Of a stretch of DNA of 64,000 nucleotides, positions 55,985 through 64,000 are shown in pieces. Positions within the stretch are counted from its first letter, which is position 1, and the number at the start of each line of letters is the position of its first letter. Location of the stretch: the NCBI GenBank assembly GCA_964017185.1, contig OZ024878.1:17673851-17737850 (forward strand). Reading direction: 5' to 3'. Under the pieces are notes generated by a model that did not search any database, had not been told where the DNA came from, and worked only from the letters and a program-made list of their open reading frames with translations. The translations under genes were made by a program, and so were the position numbers. The stretch is from Rugalucina vietnamica (lineage: Eukaryota; Mollusca; Bivalvia; Lucinida; Lucinidae).

Positions 55985-56665
55985 TTTAACCCATCTATGA
56001 CGAATGGACTTTCCCATATTTATCATTTGGATAAGTCCACTCTTATTTTTGGGGACATCAGATGTGATTTTAGATTTTGGTTCAAGAACCTGTCGACCTG
56101 TCAACCTGTCGACCTGTCGACCTTGTCGACCTGTCAACATGTCTACCTGTCAACCTGTCGATCTGTCAACATTCTGTTGGTTATTACTTGTGTACAATAC
56201 ACCTCAGATGTGTTATCAGCTCTTATTATAGTTTACGACTCGTCTTTACCTCAAACACTTAGAAATACACATTTTTGTGTTTCTGTGATAGTGTATTACT
56301 GCATATGCTGTTGTACTTCTATTTTTCAGGCTCAGTTGCTGAAACTCAGATTGGGTATCAATAATGTCTCATCAATGATATGCATGCAATATCCGTCCAT
56401 TCTATAAGAAGTTCTAGTCCATCTTCTACCATTGCCTGTGTTTCATCTATCCGTCTTATAGTTTCATATACAGGCATACATTGTCTATGTCCCTAAGGTG
56501 TCCCCTATATTTGACTTGAGCCTAGATTTTTATTCACTCTTTCGATGACTTTGCACCAACAAAATAGCCCCAGATGGGACGCCGCATTTTGCGGCGTCAC
56601 ATCTGGGGCTGTTCTGTTTGCCTATGTCGCACAAAAAGGATGCTGGACTTAATCGAGTTAAGATG
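55985..56665. mobile_element. Family G hairpin element, copy 2, with repeat expansion
   Basis: ATCTATGACGAATGGACTTT and the hairpin at 56561-56617 (AGCCCCAGATGGGACGCCGC and complement) match copy 1. About 430 bp not found in copy 1, including an octamer repeat, lie between the left part and the hairpin. Confidence 0.75.
56089..56170. repeat. Octamer tandem repeat (CTGTCRAC)n
   Basis: About ten units of CTGTCGAC/CTGTCAAC with a few variants (ATGTCTAC, CTGTCGAT). In translation it gives repeated Thr-Cys-Gln/Arg-Pro-Val-type tracts in several frames, which are not evidence of a protein. Confidence 0.92.
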
Positions 56666-56984
56666 ACTGTTTTCGTTCGTGTTTAACTTATGTTGATTTG
56701 GCAAATCTTCCATACATTTTGCGTTGTCATCAGACATGCACCATTTGCTAGCAAAAACTCAGGGTTTCTGTTTATTGAAACGTGTTTGATTTAATTGACT
56801 TTGTTCGAAGTCTTTCCTCGTTGATAGAGATATACATGTACTTTGAGTATTGAAAACAACAGTCCCTGGACCTTCGATGGCTTCGATTTGATATCTCGGG
56901 TTTTGGTTGTACTTGTTTCTGGTCATTGCATTGCTTATGATAAGATCTGGTTGTTACAGATTGCTGACCTATAATAAGAGCATT
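56666..56984. other. No gene recognised
   Basis: Spacer between G and A elements; nothing supported. Confidence 0.4.
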
Positions 56985-57178
56985 CGCGTAAGAAAACCAG
57001 CAGTTTGGATGTCTGACCCGATCCGACACAAACCGGCCTGTACAGTCTAAGAAGTAGGCTAGAAACATGAAAATTTTGATATGATACATGTAGAAGACTG
57101 AGGAATTACACTATCCGTGTAGCAAAAACAAAGGCGCTGATGAGCTGTGCAGTTAATACACAGCTGATCTGCGCCTAT
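56985..57178 (-). mobile_element. Family A MITE, degraded
   Basis: AAGAAAACCAGCAGTTTGG, CCGATCCGACACAAACCGG, and CTATCCGTGTAGCAAAAACA with a diverged hairpin (GATGAGCTGTGCAG...CACAGCTGATC). Confidence 0.75.
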
Positions 57179-57322
57179 AAGTAGTTTTGACATAATAAAG
57201 AAGCAATTTACATTCATGTCCCTTTCCTCGAGGCACAAAATCGTCATTTCATAATCGATCAAGGCACACACACGCTAGGGTTAGTTAGGTAGGTTAAACT
57301 CAGTAGGAGTCAGAAAAAAATA

Positions 57323-57334
57323 ATGATGATGATA

Positions 57335-57372
<38 letters not shown>
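57323..57372. repeat. (ATG)n microsatellite
   Basis: About 16 ATG/GAT trinucleotides with one interruption (GATAATGATG). Confidence 0.95.
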
Positions 57373-57453
57373 AAACTGGCAAGTATTTGTTAATGTAGAT
57401 GCTATTATATTCAGACACACGCATAGACGCTACTACAATGTATCTTTGTCTGA

Positions 57454-58949
57454 CATTACGAAAACTTGCCCATGCAATAAACAGATATTTTTTTTTTAGT
57501 TTAAGGTGGCTCGATACTAAGTTTTGTTGATAAATAAACCTATAATTTTAAGACAGCTTAACATATACGAATTGAATAGATGGCCGTAAGCGCTTAGAAT
57601 TTGCTAATTTCAAAATGAATAAAACGTCAATGACGTTACGAAATCAAAGATGACGTGCGCCGGGTAGACCTTAATGACCTATTTGTTGTGACTGTAGATT
57701 TTTAAAGGGTCGTTATTTTTGCCTGATATTTTGCCACGATATTCTAGACATATTCCGATTTATGCTCATGTTATTTTATAAGCATTTGAATGAGTTGTAT
57801 AGAAGCTTCAGCAAAAGTCTACGTTATTTTGGATCATCCCCCGTAGGTGGAATGCTACCAAAAATGCAAAAGAATTGTGGGGCAATCCAGGCTTTTTATA
57901 AAGTTGTTGATTTTCAAAAATCAGAAAAATAGACTTTTTGAAATATTTTCAATTTCATTTTTCACAGAATAGATCTAAAATATGTCAAGAAAATGTGTTT
58001 TAAACTGTAAATGTTTCCACATGCTACTTGCCAAATAACAAAAATGAAAGGTTAAAATGAATATACGCATTCTAGGGCAAAAATACGTTTTTTTTTTTTT
58101 TTTTTTTTTTTTTTGTTTTTTTTTTGCAAAAAAAAAATAAATCTTTTTTCATATTTTTGAACATAATTGTCTAGTACATCACCGAGAGTATACTTAGAAT
58201 GACAAAAAACTGATTTTTGAAAAGGGAAATGATTTTCAAATAAGATAATGTATAAATTGATAGGCCTACATGTATCAGCGCTTTTCAAGCTGCTATACGG
58301 ATGTTTATTTAGATTAGAAAATTGCAAATCTGGTGATACCAAAATTATTAAATTCTGATAATTATAAGATGAGATACAAGTCTCAAACCACCACTTGCCG
58401 TACATCGCAATCATATAGTCCAGACAATTAGTATATGCTTTAGAAACATTTTAAAAAGCTTTAATTTTAGATAAAAAAAAAATCCCTTTTAATACCGACT
58501 GCATCTGAGTCAGAAGAGGCTTTCTAGTTAGAAAATTTAAAACATCTGTTCAATTGTTAATATTTTTTAAATAAAATAAGATCAAAGCAAGCAATTTCGA
58601 TCCATTTTCATTTTTCCATTCTTCTTGCTTCATAGGCAAATTTCGTCTACTATATGCTTTTCATCACAATTTATGTTACATGTATCTATATTAGATCATC
58701 CAAATTATAACAATAACTCTTGGTTTTTTTGTTCATTACAGTTGTCTAATTTATTACTATTGATACCCCTTAAATTTTCAGCTGAAAAAAATAGATATAT
58801 TTCTTATTTTTGTTCAAAACATAGCATACGAGGCGGTTCTAACGAGTACCTACAATCTATGTTTTGGAGCAAAAATAAGAAAAATAGGTATACCCCTGCA
58901 AACCCTATTTTTGCTATATAACAGTGGGGTTCACGGGGGTATTCATGCT
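57454..58949 (+). mobile_element. Family B element split by a TTAA-flanked insertion
   Basis: Left part 57454-57500 (CATTACGAAAACTTGCCCAT). Right part 58774-58949 (AAATTTTCAGCTGAAAAAAA..., half hairpin CATACGAGGCGGTTCTAACG, CTATATAACAGTGGGG). Confidence 0.85.
57505..58769. mobile_element. Family P TTAA-flanked insertion, 1.27 kb
   Basis: TTAA at 57501-57504 and 58770-58773. Ends GGTGGCTCGATAC and (inverted) GGGGTATCAATAG are weakly similar. It contains a long T-run at 58088-58130. No transposase ORF. Delimited because it interrupts a recognisable B element. Confidence 0.75.
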
Positions 58950-59164
58950 AGTGTATAGAAGAATATACAAGAAAGAAAATGTCTAGAAGTTTCTTTTCTC
59001 GGAATTGTGGAATGTACGTACATATCATGCATGGCCAGAACTTACAAACCAGAACAATATTCTACAAGGTATACATGTGTGTGCAATATAAATGCGTGGT
59101 TGACTCAGTCACGTACGTGCACCGTTAGTACTTAGGACAAATGTTTGTCTTATCAAATGCATGT

Positions 59165-59423
59165 CATTACGAAAACTTGTCCATGCAATATACAGAGATT
59201 TTTAAAGTTTTAAAAACTGAAAATTTTCAGCGGAATAGTTTTCAAATTTTTTTTTTCTCTCAAAACATAGATTGTGGGTACACAAGGCGGTTCTAACGAG
59301 TACCTACAATCTATGTTTTGGAGCAAAAATAAGAAAAATAGGTATACCCCTGCAAACCCCATTTTTGCTATATAAAAGTGGGGTTTAAGGGGGTATTCAT
59401 GTCACGGACATGTTTTCCTAATG
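59165..59423 (+). mobile_element. Family B foldback element
   Basis: CATTACGAAAACTTGTCCAT to GGACATGTTTTCCTAATG. One hairpin arm has lost the GTTAGAACCGCCTC section (reads GGGTACACAAGGCGGTTC). Confidence 0.9.
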
Positions 59424-59510
59424 TTTATGCTAACTAGTTGAGTCTGAGACAATGACGTATCTTGCCTCCGTGCCTTTTCCATTGCTTTGTACTTATTAGG
59501 GAAGCCGCGA

Positions 59511-59710
59511 CGAGACGAAAACCGGTCTTCGGGATTTCCGACCAGGTCCGACACAAACCACTCTGTGCAGTCACAGAAGAAAGCTCGAATCTTGAAATTG
59601 TGGATATATGTAGAGGAGGAACTCTACTATATGTGTAGTGAAACGAAAGACGCTCACCTGCGTCTTTCGTTTCGCAAAGGCAAAGATCTGGTTTTCTCAC
59701 GACGCGGTTC
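59511..59710 (-). mobile_element. Family A relative with a different hairpin
   Basis: GAAGCCGCGACGAGACG to ACGCGGTTC. It has TTTCCGACCAGGTCCGACAC and CTATATGTGTAGTG. The hairpin is GAAACGAAAGACGC / GCGTCTTTCGTTTC instead of GATCAGCTTCGC, so it is a divergent subfamily. Confidence 0.8.
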
Positions 59711-60439
59711 AAGTGACAATGGAAAATGGCACAAAACACCTGCTCCAAATTAAATTAAGATGAAAACAAATCACCGTTTGGACCAAAAGAATAGTATAAA
59801 TGATCCGTATGTGCGTGAACTTGTTTTATCATTCACAGCTGCCTTTCCCTTTGGTTTGATGCATTTCTTCGAAAAATGAAAAATAATGAAATAATTAAAG
59901 TCATAATAACATCTGATGCACCTACCCCGGATGATAGTGACAGGCATTCATTTGGCGAACATTAGGTTAATTCAATTCCGTTTAGCTTCAATAATCTAAC
60001 ATGTTTATGCGTGGAATTGTGCGATTCAGATAAAAACTTCAGATTTTTCCCTATTGGTTTCTGGCCTTAATACAAGTGTTGCTGTTAGAACTGAATTACT
60101 CAAGCCGTGAAATGTTATACATTTTTCGAAAAATGCTATTCCCACCTATGTAGCCGTTTGTTTAGCCAATAGAAGTTGGCTGGCGCTGACAGAATGCGGT
60201 TTGTAATAACATGGACATATATACATGCTGACGAATTGCTTAAACAATCCAATTAGGCTAAGCTTTAATTCCAGATTGTTTTGGTTCCCATGGTATTTGG
60301 CTTCAGGAAGAAGTAATTAATACGAATTTACCGATGACCGTTTTAGGGAATCATTCAAAGCATTCCGAGATTACATTACAGCAGGCGTGATAATTAACAC
60401 GTGTATTTTTGCCAAGAAAAGAAGTGGTTTCTACGCAAA
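59711..60439. other. No gene recognised
   Basis: No ORF, repeat or RNA gene could be supported here. Confidence 0.4.
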
Positions 60440-61858
60440 TAACAAGGTAGGAAATAATAATAGACAATAAGAAACAAAAAAAAACATATTGAAAGCCGAG
60501 AGATCAGCTATTCCCCAATAGGTGGACACTCAGTTACCAGGACTTAACGAGAAAAATGTAAAACGTCCATAAGATGTGCAAACAACACAACAATTAACAC
60601 CAGAAAACAAAACAATTAGAACCACAACAGATGTATTGCCTTGGAACGAGCAGCAATATAAAATTACTGGGGGCTTAAACCGGTTTTGCAGGGCCCTAAC
60701 CTCGCAGTGGTTCACAACATTTAGTTAGCTGTTCGGTCCTCGTGGTGAATCTCTAACTACTCAATGAATCTCCAGGGATAGCAAAAGAATCAGATGTTAG
60801 CGTCGAAATGGATGAATGTTTCAATTTAATTTACTACATTGTCATTAGCCGGTATTTCAAGTTTAATTACCCCACGCAAGCAAAGCAGATAACACCGAAA
60901 TGATATTGCAAATCCTTTGTATGTATGTGCATTTCAAGAATTTCTATGGCAACTGTTGAACTGCTATATATCAGTTCTGCACTGACTTGCAGGAATTTGA
61001 CATATGCGTCCTTAGATCTGTTGTTAATGACATGGACAGCATAATGACAAGTGTGGCCAGCACAGGTAAACAGAATGAACATATTTGGCTTTAAAACTGT
61101 ATATATGACACTGCCGCTGAAAATTGTTGGTGGTTTAACTAAACCTTACATTTACGTTAATATTAAGGTAAAAGTTTATATGTTTGACCGCGGACGCGAG
61201 ATTTGTGCAAGTTAACCTGTACCGTATATAATAGCGGAAGTATTATATTACACTGCAAAAGATATATCAGACAGTCATTAAGGGGGATTATTGTAATCCG
61301 TGCTATCCAATAGAAGCCATGTCAAGCACTGATAAAGGTATTAGAACGTATATCGGGAATAGGCACTTTGAACTTTGGCGTTGGAACTAACGATATTACA
61401 CGAAATACCGAAATATCGAAATATCAAGAAAACGAATATAAAGGCTTAGGCATACCATTTATATCAGAATAGAAGCGAAACAAAAAGTACCTTACAAAAA
61501 TTCAACCGGGTAAGGCCTGAACCTAGAACTAATATGGAAATGTGTCATCATCAAGGGCACACTAATATATCATATTAACCACCATGATCAATAACAAAAA
61601 ACAATGACTTACAGATTCAGTAAACTGCCCGACGATGGAGATCTCTGAGCGCCAAATAAAAAGAAAAACACCAGTTGAACACCGGCGGTCCAAGCAACAG
61701 ACAAGACGCCCCGGCCCAACCAACTAAAATGAATAGCTTTATGTCATCATAGAGTCTGACGCCCGACCCACCGGCGTGCAATAAAATAAGGCACTATAGT
61801 TATCAACCATGACTGGTTTAAAAATTAAGCATGCAGACTGTCACACAACATTCTGATT
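60440..61858 (-). mobile_element. Family D element split by an insertion of about 775 bp
   Basis: D 3' region to about 60770 (TCAATGAATC), then unrelated sequence 60771-61545, then D again (ATCATCAAGG...CGTGCAATAAAATAAGGC, the RT end region). The inserted stretch has no recognised termini or gene. Confidence 0.75.
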
Positions 61859-62626
61859 GGGATCAAATCCTATATTACATGTACACTGCTCAGTGAAAAA
61901 GTTGTGTCCAGTCAGATGAGCAACTGAAAAGTTTCCTTCGTCCTAACTACTTTGTAAATACGAGTGAACGAGTGAAATTGTCTAGCCCTGAATAAAAATG
62001 TCAGTGTGTGAATTATTATTAAAGATTTAAACAACTCACTATGAGAAAATTTGCGTTTTATACAACAAATTTTGCGTGACACAACTCGTTTCATATCGAA
62101 GTCTTCTGGAAAGGTTACAGCGAATTTCCGCTTTTGTACAAGCATTAAATGAGAGAAAATTTGTTAACATTAATTCCGTATTACATGCGAGACAAAAGTA
62201 AATTAGATCAAGTGCTGTTGCATTTGTATTAAAAGGTTCGATTTTCCGACAATGCCAGGAGTAGAGCGAGCAGGTCAAATAATTCAACTTAAATAAATGT
62301 GAATACAATTTGTCATCATGTTTACCAGTATTAATCTTAGAGCCCTAGAAAGAGGGCATTAAGGTTACATGCTAAGTAAAGTAAACCGCAGGAGGGGATA
62401 CTCAGGAAATTAATGTATGCACAAGCTCGGTTGTTTTTGGGGTCAAATTGAATTTTCGAATTACATGTTTGTTTTTAGAATATATCAATAATTTGGGGGC
62501 ATAGAATTTTTGTTGATATTTTAGCGTCACTTCTTATTTTGGCTACAGTATTTCATGGGTTATTTCTTAACAAGACATTACTAGACTTTAAAACGAGATT
62601 TTTTTTCGGATTTTATGTCGTGCAAT
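61859..62626. other. No gene recognised
   Basis: Minus-strand ORFs at 61912-62308 are short, overlapping and featureless. Confidence 0.4.
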
Positions 62627-62934
62627 AAAAAGGTACAAGTAGGCAATGATTAGGAAAAGGCGCAGAAATTCCCACTCCAAAACCGAGGCAGGGAAAAGCC
62701 AAATTGAAAATTAGGTCCCTTACTTAGAGAACATATTGTAAGCCGAGTGAGCAGGTATTTCCCAGCATCTCAGCTACACGAACTTAACTAAAACTATGAA
62801 ATCGTACATAAGCACTAACAGCACAAAAATCGAACACCCCAAAACGTAAAACAAATAGAACCACAACAAAAGTATCGCATTGGAACGGTAATATTAAACT
62901 ACAGGGGGGGGGGGGGGCTTAAACCGGATTTTGA
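62627..62934 (-). mobile_element. Family D tail
   Basis: AAAAAGGTACAAGTAGGCAA to GGCTTAAACCGGATTTT, including a G-run near 62908-62921. Confidence 0.88.
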
Positions 62935-63429
62935 ATACCAGATAGTTTCGAAGTAGTCGGTCAGTAATGGCAAAATTTTGGAGGATACAGAGCTGATGCT
63001 TGGGCTCAGCCTATGTTTCCGAAAAAGTTTATGAGTACCCCCTCCTGGGAGTGTGATATTTATGATGTCGGTATGAAAATAGTTTTTATTATGGAAATGG
63101 ACGGTCCAAGTACAAGGAAAGAGTGAATCACTCTTCATATTTTCAATACAAGTCAATGACATATGAAAGCCTATAATTCAGCCCTAATCAAATTTCTAAG
63201 CTTATCCTATTTCTCCACTGCCATTGCCCAAATTCTGGTAATGAGTACAATGTACTCTTTATTAACCGAAACGGACGTTCTGAACCGTTTATTGCTGTCA
63301 ATTCGTGCCAATTTATAAACTATAAAAGACCACTCATGTCAAATCAATACAATGGTAGGCTTATGGTGTTAGCCAACTGGTGGCAATAAAGAGAACGGGA
63401 TATTGCAGTTTCTAACATACTGTGTGTAT
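62935..63429. other. No gene recognised
   Basis: An 87-residue minus ORF (62899-63162) begins in flanking DNA and ends within the D tail; not called. Confidence 0.4.
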
Positions 63430-63650
63430 ATGGATAAAAGCGCTGATTTCATTAACGTGGTTAATCATCTCACCACTGAGTATAGTGTGGGTTCGAGCCC
63501 CATGCTGGGCACATTCATGTATAAGACAAACTTGCGGGTGTGCCCGGTTGTCTTCCTCGGTGTTCTCCCGTTTTCGACCAACCTAACGTCTCGTATGAGC
63601 TTTAATAATCTTGAATGGGACGTACAATTGAATAAACATGACTTCTTGCT
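63430..63650 (+). mobile_element. tRNA-derived SINE, older copy
   Basis: Head with AACGTGGTTAATCATCTCAC and box B-like GTGGGTTCGAGCCCC, body ACTTGCGGGTGTGCCCGG, CTCCCGTTTTCGACC and GTCTCGTATGAG, tail GGGACGTACAATTGAATAAA. Box A is decayed, and no clear target duplication was seen. Confidence 0.8.
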
Positions 63651-63751
63651 GTAGACTCTGGTTAGAGTGTTGATTGAATACATAGGCTATTCTGATATCC
63701 AATGGAAATGTACGTTTGTAAAAATAATGAGACTATAAAGTTTCAAGTTTC

Positions 63752-64000
63752 AGGTAATGGCGCAATCAGAAAGAAATCCCCACACCAAAACCGATGTGGG
63801 AAAAACTAAATGGACAATTAATAGGTACTTATAACATATCGTAAAGCGAGTAAGCAGCTATTTCCCAATATGCGGCCACTCAATTTCCCGAACTTCATTA
63901 AAATATGAAAACGTACATAAGGTTTAAACAGCGTATTAACTCCATCGACTCCAAAACATAAAAGAATTAGAACCACATCAAGAAGTATCGCATTAGAACG
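63752..64000 (-). mobile_element. Family D tail running off the window
   Basis: AGGTAATGGCGCAATCAGAA, AAGCAGCTATTTCCCAATAT, then AAAATATGAAAACGTACATA and the start of the 3' region. The extreme 3' terminus is missing. Confidence 0.85.

Noticed and set aside
56004-56262. Cys/Pro-rich repeat proteins
   Set aside because: Produced by the octamer repeat in more than one frame.
58052-58414. 120-residue ORF with a Lys run
   Set aside because: Built on the T-run at 58088-58130 within insertion P; no other feature.

Overview
The window looks like bivalve mollusc nuclear DNA. It is AT-rich and very poor in genes. It holds one clear host gene, an intron-free coding sequence on the minus strand at 8121-9143 for a buccalin-type (allatostatin A-related) neuropeptide precursor, a peptide family best known from molluscs. 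One of its peptides, present twice, differs from Aplysia buccalin B by an added N-terminal Gly and one Gly-to-Ser change. The species is not determinable from the window; a bivalve is my best inference.

Almost everything else is transposable-element and duplication structure. Families are named here by letter. A: MITE with GAGCCGCCTC ends, 4-bp AT-rich target duplications and an off-centre hairpin (about 16 copies). B: foldback element of about 275 bp with a central hairpin (about 14 copies). D: Penelope-like retroelement with a reverse transcriptase ORF at 26653-27954 (about 20 copies, mostly 5'-truncated tails). L, M and H: TA-flanked Tc1/mariner-type non-autonomous elements. J and P: TTAA-flanked elements. 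K: a 1.55-kb TIR element at 38834-40387. G: a hairpin element. There are also tRNA-derived SINEs and a region of 10-bp CGT-phased repeats at the left edge.

Layout: 1-735 decamer repeats; 736-8100 element remnants and a long inverted repeat; 8121-9143 buccalin gene with a likely 5'UTR splice acceptor; 9171-15826 a segment alpha-beta-gamma-delta lying immediately upstream of the gene; 16737 to about 30190 a second, expanded tandem copy of the same segment (three beta units in all, a 1630-bp tandem duplication at 19301-22560, D retroelement at 26033-28196, E tandem repeats at 28794-29586); 31375-35168 four nearly identical 948/949-bp repeats; 35256-43720 mixed elements; 43797-46952 and 46953 to about 50440 a second tandem segmental duplication carrying a decayed unknown coding region; 50360-64000 further nested elements.

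The duplicated segments supply occupied/empty site pairs inside the window, so several insertions (SINE, A, B, H, J, L) can be delimited directly, including target-site duplications. All identities come from reading by eye; no alignment or database search was run.
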